From Caprella mutica (Eukaryota; Arthropoda; Malacostraca; Amphipoda; Caprellidae): 64,000 nt of DNA. Of the stretch, positions 33,616-44,432 are shown one piece after another. A model generated the notes under the pieces. The model had not been told where the DNA came from and made no database searches. It saw only the letters and a program-made list of their open reading frames with translations. Numbering within the stretch: position 1 is the stretch's first letter; each line of letters begins with the position of its first letter. The translations under genes were made by a program, and so were the position numbers. The DNA is taken from NCBI GenBank assembly GCA_947561585.1, contig CANNZV010000272.1, forward strand, positions 124,001-188,000, given 5' to 3'.

Positions 33616-33985
33616 CAATAGCCCTCTTCTTAGGTGGAGCTAAATCAGTATCTGTTGACAAGATTCTTTTTTTGGAGGTTAAGATTGGTATCTCATCACT
33701 TTAACTACTGTCACAGTTCGTAGTTACATTGAGAGCTTCAGCTCGTCTCTCTTTCATCAGATCATAAGTCTCTGCGGTAGATTTAACAATACATTTAAAA
33801 AGTTGCCAGTCACGTGATGGCTCCCTGGCCTTACGTACCATTTTGCTTATATCTGAACAATTCTTAGGCCAAAAGCAAAAAGTATCTTCACCAATGACTT
33901 TCAACCAAGATGAAGGTACCCCTTCACAGTCGCCATCTTCATTTAAGCATATAACTATTGAATACATGGAAATATTTTGATTGAT
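33616..33985 (-). CDS. DUF4806-like gene, exon A
   Basis: Acceptor CTCTTTCAG before 33985; first Met at 33967; donor G|GTGAGT at 33616. The in-frame TAA splits NCDSS from SDEIPILTSKKRILSTDTDL, and the frame stays open afterwards to the donor, ending in PPKKRAI (a basic, possibly nuclear-targeting patch). Confidence 0.6.
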
Positions 33986-35194
33986 CTGAAAGAGTTTAAT
34001 TAAATCTGCTATATATTTTAATTAGCTGTAGCTATAACAAATAATTCTTTATTCTAGTAGAATGATAAATATGTTGTTGATATCATTATTCACAAATATA
34101 TGAATTTGCTCAGAGCTACTTGCTATATCACAGACATGAAAAATATAAAATTAAGGAACTGGAAGAAAGACAAAGGAGAACTAGTCTCATAATAAGGCCA
34201 GACTAACATGTGTGCTACTCTTTTAGGCCTATCATATCCACTCTCAGTCACAGACTTGTACCGGGGGCTATAAATCTTAGTTTTCTAATGGATACAAAGG
34301 GAGACTGATGGTGGTCGTAGATAAAGGCAGGTTTTAACTCTATGTAGGTCTCCTCTTCTTCCATCTGCAACAATGCTCATAAATGCAGAATAACTGCTAT
34401 GTGAATGCAGTCACTTATCAAAGATTGTGATAATAATAGGACAAGCACTGATGGCTGCACTCACAGATGGAAGAGAAAAAGGAAATAACAGTAAATAAAT
34501 CCTATGAATCTCAATTTCAAATAATTTTAAGCTTTAAAAGTTGAAGATCATAACTCTAGTACTATGCTCTCAAAAATGCAAATAGAGTTATGTTAATAGA
34601 GATAAAGTATTTGAAATTAACGATTGATAATGTAAAATTCAAATTACAGTATTTTGGAACCAAATTAAGTGACGCTACAACTGTTTTCCTCTTGTAGCCA
34701 TAGATAGCTGTAGGATTAGGATAGAACCACTGAGATTATGCGATTGAAATAATAGTTTCCAATTTATATTGAATTTGACTAATCTAGATTGTATTAAATG
34801 GTAAATCTTATCGACTCGTCAGTGTGATTCACCTACCTTCATACAAAAATATTACAGCAAAGTCTGGATATTAAACTAACAATTCTTATGTCACCAAGTT
34901 TCCTTGATGGATATACAAATCATAGCATATTAGCCAAATAATTGGAGACATTTTGTTGGATTTTGTCCTCAGCATTTGTTAGTCTGTGAAATTTGGTATA
35001 GCATAATTAAACAGCCTGGCAGATCAAAGAATAAATTAAACATAAAAACGTATTACAGAAGTTCAGGATCCAAAAGTCATCAGTTAAGTGAAAAATTAGA
35101 GACAGGTCGCCACAGTTTAGACCTTTTAAGAGAGAAATTAGGGTCTCTCGTCAAGATTTTCTACTTTAAAAGTTAAAATATTTTAAACAGTATT
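33986..35194. other. No gene seen
   Basis: AT-rich. A 66-codon + frame at 34976-35176 (SKNKLNIKTYYRSSGSKS) may be part of the following LINE copy, but I could not place it. Confidence 0.35.
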
Positions 35195-35738
35195 TTGAGA
35201 ATAATATTGAATGTAAAAAGAAATTTTAATAGTAGGTTTTATTTATCCAATAATGATTTATATAGGAATTTATATTTATTGAAATTTGACGATGTTTATG
35301 ATTATTTTTTATTGAAATTTTTTCGTAATGCTCTATATTTTAACTCGGACATTTTTAATACCTATTTTAGAGACCATATACCTACTCACTCCTACCAAAC
35401 CAGATCAACTCATTTTAATGTCCCTAATTTTAGAACTGAAGTAGAAAGAAATTTTATCGTTTATAGGGCTATTGATCTTTTTAACAATATTCCTGAAAAT
35501 ATTAAACATCCAATGTCTGATTTTAAATTCAAAAAGATTTTTAAAGAATACTGTATTAATAAATATATTGAATGATTTTAGACTATACCACTGCATCGTC
35601 ATTTTAATTTTTCGTTTAGTTTAGTATTTTGTATCATGTTTTAGTTTAGGATTTTGTATATATTTTAAATTTCCATAAGTTTGTGAAACTTTTTTCGGAT
35701 GTAATAAAATAAAAATAAAATAAAATAAAATAAAACTG
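35195..35738 (+). pseudogene. Non-LTR retrotransposon 3' end (ORF2 C-terminus and tail)
   Basis: About 110 codons end at the TGA at 35573-35575. The order LKFDDVYDYFLLKFFRNALY, FNTYFRDHIPTHSYQTRSTH, VPNFRTEVERNF, FNNIPENIKHP and FKKIFKEYCINKY is the usual post-RT C-terminus of CR1/Rex/jockey-type ORF2 proteins (HSYxTR, P..RT, FNxxP, FKxxxKxY). A 120-bp 3' UTR contains AAGTTTGTGAAACTT (a 6-bp stem) and leads into an AATAA(AATAA)n tail at 35701-35738. A 5'-truncated insertion; the reverse transcriptase itself is missing. Very AT-rich, unlike the GC-richer LINEs at 22.8 and 48.8 kb, so it is an old copy or a different family. Confidence 0.7.
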
Positions 35739-35927
35739 TTATTTTACATGCCTCCAAGAAAATACTTATTATATCCTTTATAAAGACAAAATAGTCATTT
35801 ATAAAGTATAACCTTAATTCCACTCTTCAAATGTTGACAAAACTAATAAAAACTAGAAATTTATCTAAGTAATAAGTATGCACAATGCTAGACTCAGGTC
35901 ATATAACTCAATAGAATTTGCTAACTC
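35739..35927. other. No gene seen
   Basis: Short AT-rich spacer. Confidence 0.5.
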
Positions 35928-36173
35928 TCAAAAGAATTTACATTTTCCAGTGTGGTCATATCCCAGATTGTATTTCATGGTAATTCCCACAGACACGTTG
36001 GTGGAATTTTTACACCCTTGTGAACCACACTGGAATCTTTGGCAGCTTGCATCCGCACGGCACTTTTTACCAAACGGCACATTGGAAGTGGGATGCACGG
36101 TGCACGCCTTCCCCCCGTCAGTGATGCAGGGGTTGGGGCATATATACGGTTCAGAAATCAGAACCACAACATA
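35928..36173 (-). CDS. Cys-rich, possibly secreted, last exon
   Basis: Minus frame with nine Cys: EPYICPNPCITDGGKACTVH, VPFGKKCRADASCQRFQCGS, QGCKNSTNVSVGITMKY, ending TGKCKFF. The piece VPFGKKCR..SCQRFQC resembles single von Willebrand factor C (SVWC) modules of arthropod secreted proteins (G-x-x-w..sC-x-r-x-x-C). A plausible acceptor (GTATAG) precedes 36173, so it would be a terminal exon of a gene whose other exons are not seen. Higher GC and clean Cys pattern argue for a real coding origin; the SVWC link is weak. N-S-T is a possible glycosylation site. The + frame over the same bases is a shadow. Confidence 0.35.
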   Translation of the reverse strand, partial: YVVVLISEPYICPNPCITDGGKACTVHPTSNVPFGKKCRADASCQRFQCGSQGCKNSTNVSVGITMKYNLGYDHTGKCKFF

Positions 36174-37679
36174 CTATACGTTAATTTAAATATTTCGATT
36201 CTCTAGGGCATTGGGCATTGGATGTGGTCACTTCAAACTATACGTAAATTTATAGGTACATCAATTTTTATTCATTATTCAAACTTTGTGTGAATAATGA
36301 ATAGATTACAAGAAGAATATAATTATTAGTTGGCCTATACAGTTTTTTCTTATAGACCGAAGATGTGAATCTGACTGATAATTTAAAACTTACCCTAAAC
36401 TAATTTTTCTTAATTTGTTGTACTGGTAGTAGAGATGGGATGATACAACAAGTTCTTCATACTTAGTAGGTTTGGTTTATTTTTTAAATAATGATGATAT
36501 GAAAGTCAAGAAGAACCATTTTTGAGATGCAATCTATATAAAAAGAAAGCAAATTCTAGTAGCAATCGAAAACTATATCACTTTTTCCATTTTATGCACT
36601 ATATAATATTTTATGTAACTTTTTATTGCGTGTCCTCAGCAAAATCTAATTCTCAGATAACTCGCTCATTTTAAGATCGATTTTTATGATAATATAGTGA
36701 TAGATATATATTTTAATGCTCTTTCGATGTACTAGAATAACACAGCAATCATCATAAATTTAACAGCAACACCTCAAATCCGAGAGAAAAAGTATATTAA
36801 AGTTATTATTCTCTTACTACCTCTTCAATGCAAAGAGAAAGTGAAATTTCTGATATTTCGAAAATGTTTGATTACTAATCCTAGTGTGATTGAAACCGTT
36901 TGGCATTTTAACTGGGGGTTACTGATACCCAAGTGGTTACACAGGTTTTTTTTCAGCCGTCTATTCATCATAGTATTTATTCTAAAATTAAAAATGCATA
37001 AAAAGTGAATTATCAAATTTAAGGTTTTAACGTCATCGAAATTACAAAGTAGATTATTCAATTCCATGTTTGAAAAAATTCAAATATTATGTTATCATTA
37101 AACTCATAGAAGAATTCTCTATCAATTTCATATAATTATTTGATAGATACGACTCAAATGTAATGAATATCAAAAACGGGTTTGAACGTCATATCCACAA
37201 CACGAATAATTAATTATTAGTATATGAATATGAAAGATACTATTACTATTCAGCGTATTAGCGAAACAATTTACTAGAATTATTAGTAAACAAATATTAT
37301 AGAGTGCTAAAATTATATTTCAGATTCTTTTCAATTAGCTCTTCATTTGTTTTTTATCCTGTAGATTTGCGCGCAAGTTATTTTCATACCATGTGATTAT
37401 CCATTAGCTGATTGTTAGAAACATTATGCAGCACATTAATTATTTAGCAAATTAAAATTGAAGTTATTTGGACGATGAGATAACTTGGTTTAAAATGACC
37501 CCTTAACAAATATATATGCTCAATTTGTCTAAGTTTCTACTCTTCCAATATTTCGGACATTTCATTCATCCGCTGAATAGTTTAAGTAAATGATGTCACA
37601 TTGCCGCCAAAATTTATTTCTTATTGTCGTGATTCGTACGTAAATTTAGCTGCTCTAACTAGTTACTCCTTTGTTAAGG
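36174..37679. other. No gene; solitary MITE end at 36356-36412
   Basis: GACCGAAGATGTGAATCTGA and TAATTTAAAACTTACCC match one end of the GGGTAAG MITE family; the opposite end is not recognisable. The remainder is AT-rich without features. Confidence 0.4.
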
Positions 37680-37990
37680 TAGGCTACCTACAAAAACTTT
37701 TGAAATAGTTTTGTACCTTAATAATAGTTATTATTACTACTAATGGACTAAAAATGTGAGTATTCCTTACTACCTAAGCCTACCTATTTACTATTCTCAT
37801 CATCTGTGATAAGGTTCCTAACTAGTTAGCCTAATTGGTTAGGGTACCTAGTAACTAGTTAGGTACCTACCTAACTTAGAGTCTTAAACTAAGACCTAAG
37901 TTAGGTAATCAAACACGGATTCACTATAAGTAGAATTACATTGCCTAAGACTTAGACCTTAGTGTAAGTACATACCTAGCTAGTTATTTA
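37680..37990. repeat. CTAACTAGTTAGGTACC-rich low-complexity region
   Basis: Dense mixed-orientation words AGGTAGGCTACCTAC, GTAACTAGTTAGG and TACCTACCTAACTTAG. Similar words occur at 7480-7700. Not an ordered tandem array. Confidence 0.6.
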
Positions 37991-38460
37991 TTACTTCTTA
38001 ACTATTCTGCAGAAATTATGAGAAATGGAGAAACTTGGTGTTCTCAAATTTTTTTTCCAAGCTGCAGAGCGTACAGCTGTGCTTGCTCAAGAGTCCAATA
38101 CAGTGTCACAGTGGCTCTTGCCAGTTTGCAGAGTTGGGTAGTTAAGCTAAGCAGCAAGCTGGATAGTTGTCAGTGATCCACTCTGCAGAATATGGAACAT
38201 TTTTCCAAGACTCTCTGAGACAAATCTGAACCCAAATTTAGAAATTTGAGATCTTGGAGGGAGATCTTGATTTAATTCCTATGTTACCATTAATTTAGCT
38301 GAGGGTGATTCTGAATTAATTCCTATGTTACCATTAATTTAGCTGAGGGAGATTCTGAATCTGCTGCTGAGAGCCTGAGAGTAACTCTATCTCCATTTGA
38401 AATCTCTGAGAGTCAGGAGACACATTATGCAGAGTGGGTCAGTGTCACTGGTCACCCAGT
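37991..38460. repeat. Interspersed repeat with 45-bp internal duplication
   Basis: TTAATTCCTATGTTACCATTAATTTAGCTGAGGG appears twice in tandem (about 38275-38360), and the reverse complement is seen in degraded form at 7300-7320. CTCTGCAGAATATGGAACAT at 38183 matches minus-strand sequence at 7405-7425. A dispersed repeat family; class unknown. Confidence 0.6.
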
Positions 38461-39233
38461 CAGAAGTCTGCTGCCTGCATTCCATGGCTATTTTGCCAGA
38501 AGCGTAATAGTTTAGTCAACTCCGACTCGGGTCATCAACAGAAACACTGGTGTTCATTTTCTCTCTTAACTGTGATAGTTTAGTCGGACCCGAGTTAGGT
38601 TGTCCGGGCGGCGGGCCCGTTGTTTTAAAGTAGGGCCAAAGTTGCCAATATATTAGCGACTTTGGTGAGCCAAAATTCAAATAAAATATCTTACTAAGAT
38701 ACTGGAGGACTTGTGAGGTTGTGAGGAATGAAATACACTGTAAAACATGTAAATAACTAGTAAATTACTCATAAAATAGTCTAAAAGGATGCACATCGCA
38801 GCGCATGCATCAGGCATGAAGTATAATGAATGATATTTACAGGCCATATCTAAAACACAGAAATCGATTTGAAGCGGCGTGAACGTGCACGCTCACGCCA
38901 CTATCTAAAACGCGGAAAAAATGGAATTTATGGAATTTGCGTGATTGCTCACGCAGCACGCCACTGACTAAATATGATTTATTCTCTATTTCTCAAACTG
39001 ACATTGATGAATGATATGAGTAATTTGCTAGCTAGCTACTTCTTTTTAATTGGTAAAACGTAAGGATGTTTTGGCAGCAAATCAATTTTCAGATTTCCTT
39101 TTTATCTTTGCTGTAACCAGGGAAATGAGATCCTCCAAACCAAAATTGTTTATTTTCCTGTTCAATGCAATGTTCTGTGATATTTCTTTCATTTTGGATC
39201 ATTACTAATTAATGTGTGACTTTCAAATAACAG
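38461..39233. other. No gene; near-perfect palindrome at 38876-38899
   Basis: GGCGTGAACGTGCACGCTCACGCC is a 24-bp palindrome with one mismatched pair. It is followed by related GCTCACGCAGCACGCC words. Confidence 0.5.
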
Positions 39234-39363
39234 GAAGCAACTAAGCAGCAAGTGTGCTAATCGATCTCATAGGTTCAATATCATACAAAAAGGACTTGCT
39301 GTGCGTACCCCAATTCCAAAATACATAGTGAAGTCATTTGAAAAATATGGTACTCCAGTCCAG
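39234..39363 (+). CDS. YR-like gene, exon 1 (of those found)
   Basis: Acceptor ATAACAG before it, donor CAG|GTTCGT after it. One base, then KQLSSKCANRSHRFNIIQKG and LAVRTPIPKYIVKSFEKYGT, ending in phase 0. Confidence 0.5.
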
Positions 39364-39529
39364 GTTCGTACTAATATAAGTTGAACTTTTAAATCATTAG
39401 GTACAATAAAACTATATAGCTAACTACTCCTTGTATTGCAGAAGCACCATTCAGATCTAAAACAATTCACTGTTTATTATGGATTTGTATAATACTTCAT
39501 ACTTCAAACAATACTTCTCTCTGTTACAG

Positions 39530-39598
39530 ATGATACCCAACGAGATTGTACAAGCCATGTTAATTGGTAGTGCTGGAGTCACTTCCTCTCCACTTGAG
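39530..39598 (+). CDS. YR-like gene, exon 2
   Basis: 23 codons (MIPNEIVQAMLIGSAGVTSS-PLE) between CTGTTACAG and GAG|GTTAGT, phase 0. Sister of exon 3 by tandem duplication, including flanking intron bases. Confidence 0.55.
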
Positions 39599-39704
39599 GT
39601 TAGTTATCAAAGTTTCTCTAGTCTATTACTGTAGATGTCTTTCATTTTATAATGCAATCTCTTGTTTAAGTAGCTAGCTATATCAATACTTCTTTTTGTT
39701 ACAG

Positions 39705-39779
39705 ATGATGAAGGATGTTAACAGCATCCAAGGGAATGAGTTTGAAGAAGTTTTTGGAGTCGCTTCCTCTTCACTTGAG
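39705..39779 (+). CDS. YR-like gene, exon 3 (duplicate of exon 2)
   Basis: 25 codons (MMKDVNSIQGNEFEEVFGVA-SSSLE) between TTGTTACAG and GAG|GTTAGTTATCAAAG, phase 0. The end GV(T/A)SS(P/S)LE and both splice sites repeat exon 2. Confidence 0.55.
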
Positions 39780-40485
39780 GTTAGTTATCAAAGGAATATA
39801 CTGAAAAAGGATAGTAAAATAAAGAACACAATAAAAAGGTTGGGTGGAAGGATAGAAGGTAATCAAGTGCTGATATTATGGGTGAGGTTTGTTGAAGGAG
39901 AGACTGTTTGTGGTATGTGTGAGGAGGGGAAGAAAAGAAGTCTGAAGGACTTGAGGTTAAGATATGAGGTGAGGAGTGTGGTGCGGGTCATGTGTTTTGG
40001 ATATAAAGAGAGGTGTGGGCAGTTGAAGTGAAATCGCAGAATAGTTTAGTTTAGCTGAGGAGTTCTGATTTTGAAGAGGGAAACATCTATAGTGAAGGTT
40101 CTGAGTGGTGATGAGAATCCGATAACCAAAAGGATACTGTACTAATTTACTGACTGCCACTTGTTAAGTGCCACTTAGGTATGAACAAGCTCTATCGTGA
40201 TAGAGAACGTTATTAAACCTTGAATATACTTAACTATATAATAATTTAGGTAGCTAAATATCTTTTTTTTTCAAACGTAGATATTAACTAATCTTAGCTA
40301 TATGAAGTTATATCTGAAAATATCAAATTTCTTTAATTGTAAACATCGAATCAAAATTAATAACTGGGAATTGACAATTGAATACCTATAATAAATTTTA
40401 GTGAAGATTGTCTTTTGAAATTCAATTCAGATTTTCCAAATCAAAAGTTTATTTATTCTGATTAATTCAATATTTTTTCTTGCAG

Positions 40486-40584
40486 GTTGATGAGCAGAAG
40501 ATTGATAAAACTAATATCTACATTCCCAAACGCATCATACAACTGGAAGACGGTTCATTTGATATTGATCTGAGTGAAATCATG
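40486..40584 (+). CDS. YR-like gene, exon 4
   Basis: 33 codons (VDEQKIDKTNIYIPKRIIQL and EDGSFDIDLSEIM) between TTCTTGCAG and ATG|GTAAAT, phase 0 at both sides. Confidence 0.55.
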
Positions 40585-40669
40585 GTAAATACTCTATTAG
40601 TTGATTTTAAATTGGTAATTTATGGCTGAGAACAGTTTTGTTAATGGTACTGAAACACTTAAACCCTTA

Positions 40670-41219
40670 AGGCCCATTTACACGAGCAATCACAACAGAG
40701 GTGGTGAATAGAGGGCACCACCTCCAATCTTAATATTAAGTGCCACTTTCGTCCTTATGCATAGAGCTATAGACTATAGAGTTGAGTTTTCCAAACTATG
40801 GTCATATGCTCCCAGTGAAGGCATACTGTTCAGTATACCATTGCAATAATAATAATAATAGTAATTAATTAATAACTTTTTATAAATATTTTTAGGGTCA
40901 TATCAATAAAAGTTTGGAAAACACTGCTATAGAGCAATCATGATGGCCATACACTAAGCGATCTAACGCTGTTTAATCGCTTCGTGTATGGCCATCATGA
41001 TTGATCTACGAGCTAGAAGAGCGAAATTAGCTCGTAATATTGAGGAAAATTACATGAACAATCGTGATGGCCAACCATTATTGCTTCAATCAAAGTTGCT
41101 TTATAGTCTATGGCTCTATGCATATGGACTATAAGGGCGAAAGTAGCACGTAACCTTATGATTGAAGGTGGTGCCCTCCAATCACCACCCCTGTTGTGAT
41201 TGCTCGTGTAAACGGACCT
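40670..41219. mobile_element. TTA-flanked MITE (PIF/Harbinger-like) in intron 4
   Basis: Left AGGCCCATTTACACGAGCAA and reverse-complemented right AGGTCCGTTTACACGAGCAA; inverted similarity extends about 110 bp inward (TGCATAGAGC, CACCACCT). TTA flanks both ends (40667-40669 and 41220-41222), the 3-bp target of PIF/Harbinger. A second palindrome (CATGATGGCCATACACTAAG..) sits at the centre, 40938-41004. 550 bp, non-coding. Confidence 0.75.
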
Positions 41220-42115
41220 TTAGAAACGATGAGCTCTTTACTCAATTGTCCACTCTTGAATGCTATAGTTAAATAACTTAAATTCTAATGGAATGAGATA
41301 ACTATAAGTCTATAACCATTCTCATAGTCAATATATAGCTAGCTACTGTATCATCCAATTATTTAGGAATCTCCATAGCTAGTGTGAAAGGTTATGTCAG
41401 TCTTCAGGAGAAGATAAGACTGAATTTGCGGAGGCTTCCGAAATATAGAATATTTCCGACTAACCTTTCGCACTATGGAAAATAAAAGGAATCCTCTTGT
41501 TTCTCAAATGAATAATCTCCATCACTCTGATGCAACTAGAGAATAGTAGCTATCCATACAACAATGTAGTTACATTTGAGGAATCAGACCTCGGTCTACG
41601 AAATGACGACAGGGCGTTGGAAATTTCCGATAATGAAGAGGCTGGGAAAAACTATAACTAAACAGCGCTAGCTAGATGGTCAATTTATACCACTGTTCTA
41701 ACAAGAAATGATTGGGACACAACAGATGCCATTTTTGCTCCTCAAAAATTGTCTGTCCGGCCTCAATCGTTCCTTAATAACCACTAGATGCGAAATGCCA
41801 ATATTCGTTTTGAACTACCCTAAACTTCGTCAGTAAAATTTCCAAACACTGTTATGTTATTTTGTTGCCATATCAATGGTTACTGAAATGATAACACATT
41901 GTATTATGTATAATGGGTACCATCCATTAAAATGAGTGGATTCTGTAATAATGAAGCATGGAAATCCTTTAGAGTGTAGACGGCCATTGTTTTCCCCTTT
42001 CCCTACTTGGTCCCTTATGGAGATGCACTTACTAGCTACCTACCTTATATAAATATGCATAGAGAAAATGGTTTTATGAAATTTTAGTTACTATTTCGTG
42101 TTTATTTTGTTTCAG

Positions 42116-43980
42116 AAACAAGCTAAACAGGGAAGAGAGGAGGAAAATCATGCTTCTTCAATAGAGGAGACCATCAGTTCACCAGTGGAGAAGAAAACTC
42201 ACAAAAATAGAAGACGTAAGATGAAATGCCCGGAGTGCAATAAGTGGAGGGTTGAGCTTACTGTGCACATGTCAGTAATTCACAATTGGCCAAAAGAAAA
42301 AGCTGCTAAAGTAGCACTAATCTCAAATCAAAGAAAGCACAAAAGTAAGCTTCCACACCTGAATGCACGACGAAGGATAAATTGCCCAAAAAAGGGATGC
42401 TTCTCGGTTGTTCTCTCTCTAAGAGATCACTTCAGAAATAAACACCGTGATATGCTACCCAAGAAAAGTGTGACCAAATTTTATGGACAAAATGAAATCA
42501 CTTCCACTAACGATGCTGTTCAAAATACCATCGAACTCGATGAGCAAGATGAGGTTATTCCCCAATCTGACCCCAAGAAGATAAAATTACTGAAATAGTT
42601 TTGGATTGTGTAGAAAATACAAAGTTACTACAGTTAAAAGAAAATGATAATGTATATCTCCTTCTTGAAGAGATGAACCAAATGATAAAAGATTTTGAAT
42701 TGTGGCAATGTGGCCCTCAGGGAGGTGGGAACATGGCAGTCACAGCTTGTCAGAACTCCCAAATGATCAAACGCCTCTTTATAGAGATGGAAGCAGGTGA
42801 ACTGATGGAAATAATGGATGACAATAAGCTTTGGAGACTGTTCCTGAAAAAAAAATGCTCAAAGTTGGAGCGGACAAACCACAAGAAGCTACATAGTCGC
42901 CATGAAGTAATTCATGTCATTCATAATCAGAGATGGTCGACGTCAAATATATACTTCAGAGAAGGAAAGAAATTGGGCAGTTACAACTCTCGCAGACCTG
43001 CCCAATTGGAGTAAAAGCTATAAGAACCAAATAGGTCTAGAGAGCATGAAAAGAAAATTTAGAAATTTGGACTCCCTGCTAGATTCAGACAAAATAAACC
43101 AATATAGAGCAAGTGAGGAACATAGGTCAGCCATCAAGCTCTTTGGCGAATGTGATAGTTCTGAATTTGTGTTGACAGCGAGGAGATTTACTCTCATGAG
43201 AAATTACCTCATATTTAACTTGAATTTAAGGAATGCCAATAGGGCGGGGGTTTTGGCAGAAATGAGCATATATGACTTTAACAAGAGGGTAAAGTTCCAT
43301 AACAGAGTATATCATCACTATTATGGAACATAAAACGCTGGCTACTGCAGGGCCAGCGAAGATTGCCCTAAACGGGACTCTGAACACCCAAATGGTGCTC
43401 TTCGATCTATACATCAGAAATAAAATTGTACTCCAAGATTGCCAGGCTTTTTTCTCTACATACAAAGGAAATCCACTTTCATCCTCCTCAGCTATCGCTC
43501 AGTCTTTGAGCCGTCATGCAGTAGAGGCTGGCATTGGCCACATGACGTCAATTGATTGTAGGAGGTCAGCTGCAACCATTACCAGAGCAGTTGATCCTCA
43601 GATGGCGGGGTGATGGCAACCCATATGAACCACTCTGAAGAAACTGCGTCAAAAATTTATAACATTGCTGACAAGGACCTCAGAGCTACAAAGCGGCGCA
43701 ATTCCTCGAAAATGTCTATTGTGGAAACTTGAAACAAGAAATCACTTTGGTTAAGGAAAGTGTAGAGACAAAGGGGAAATCCAAAGATTCTGATGAAGAA
43801 AAAAAGCAACGTCTGTTCAACTTCATGCAGCTACTGACTATGCTGGTGAGGAGGCAAATTGTTCTGATGGAGAGTCTCACACACAAGCAAACGTAGCAAC
43901 TTCCTCTAACCAACTTGTCGATGGGCGTTCGGGATCGTCTACAAAAAGTCCAATTGATGTGTACTCTACATCACGCACAT
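42116..43980 (+). CDS. YR-like gene, large exon 5
   Basis: From TTTGTTTCAG to ACAT|GTGAGT. Part 1 (to 42596): two C2H2-like fingers, the first C-x2-C-x9-H-x4-H at about 42229-42280, the second C-x4-C-x9-H-x4-H at about 42382-42440. Part 2 (about 42590-43014, other frame): Glu/Lys-rich linker. Part 3 (42970-43320): AIKLFGE, LTARRFTLMRNYLIFNLNLR and NANRAGVLAEMSIYDFN, a core-binding-like helix set. Part 4 (43320-43613): MEHKT.., then GHMTSIDCRRSAATIT. Part 5 (43610-43680): MATHMNHSEETASKIYNI. Part 6: an acidic tail to the donor. Each part change is a frameshift, several at runs such as GGGG and AAAAAAA. Confidence 0.6.
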
Positions 43981-44432
43981 GTGAGTTCATCTTTGCACAT
44001 GAATTGAATTGATTAAAAATGTTTTCAAAAATAATGATTATATCCTATGCTATATCCTTCCAACCACATTAATTTCAATTTTCTCCAATTCGCCTTGTTT
44101 TAGCTATATGTAATGATACTAAACAATCATTACTATTCAATTCAATGTCATATGTAGGACGCGAAGTGCAGATTGTCGAGACTAATTTAACTAGAACTTA
44201 ATAAGTTACCGTCGACATCCCTCTTAAGGAACATAATTTAGAAATACTACCATTGTTTATCAATGAACGAACCAAATCAGACCTTGAATTTTAATTTTAT
44301 CAACAATAGTTTATAAGAATATACTGTTTATAAAAACGAAAATCATGGATTCTTATATCCGAAATAGAAAGAATAATTTTTTTGATAGGAAAATTATTTT
44401 CTCCAACTGATTAACAAATTTTCCATTTCCAG

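Larger units (their letters stand above)
31919..33985 (-). pseudogene. DUF4806-domain gene, three exons, two lesions
   Basis: A minus-strand spliced gene. Exon A (33985-33616) carries an N-terminal module: MYSIVICLNEDGDCEGVPSS, W-L-x-V, TFCFWPKNCSDISKMVRKAR, EPSRDW and TAETYDLMKERRAEAL. The order valine-rich strand, WL, CxWP and W-x-x-y..TYdkA is what I recall in arthropod DUF4806 proteins. Exon B (32947-32469) carries a coiled stretch and then GIVNNCMNKLMTRNFSVKFS and DKKPFKDLSLYKWV, the DUF4806 core. Exon C (32101-31919) is Lys-rich. Donor GT and acceptor AG sites and phases match across both introns. Lesions: a TAA in exon A after NCDSS and a one-base shift in exon B near 32838. Function unknown; family members are often multicopy in arthropods. 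The 3' end and 5' exons are not identified. Neighbours are unrelated repeats. Confidence 0.65.

Noticed and set aside
37680..37990. Telomere-type TTAGG repeats
   Set aside because: TTAGG/CCTAA words occur in both orientations without an ordered array.
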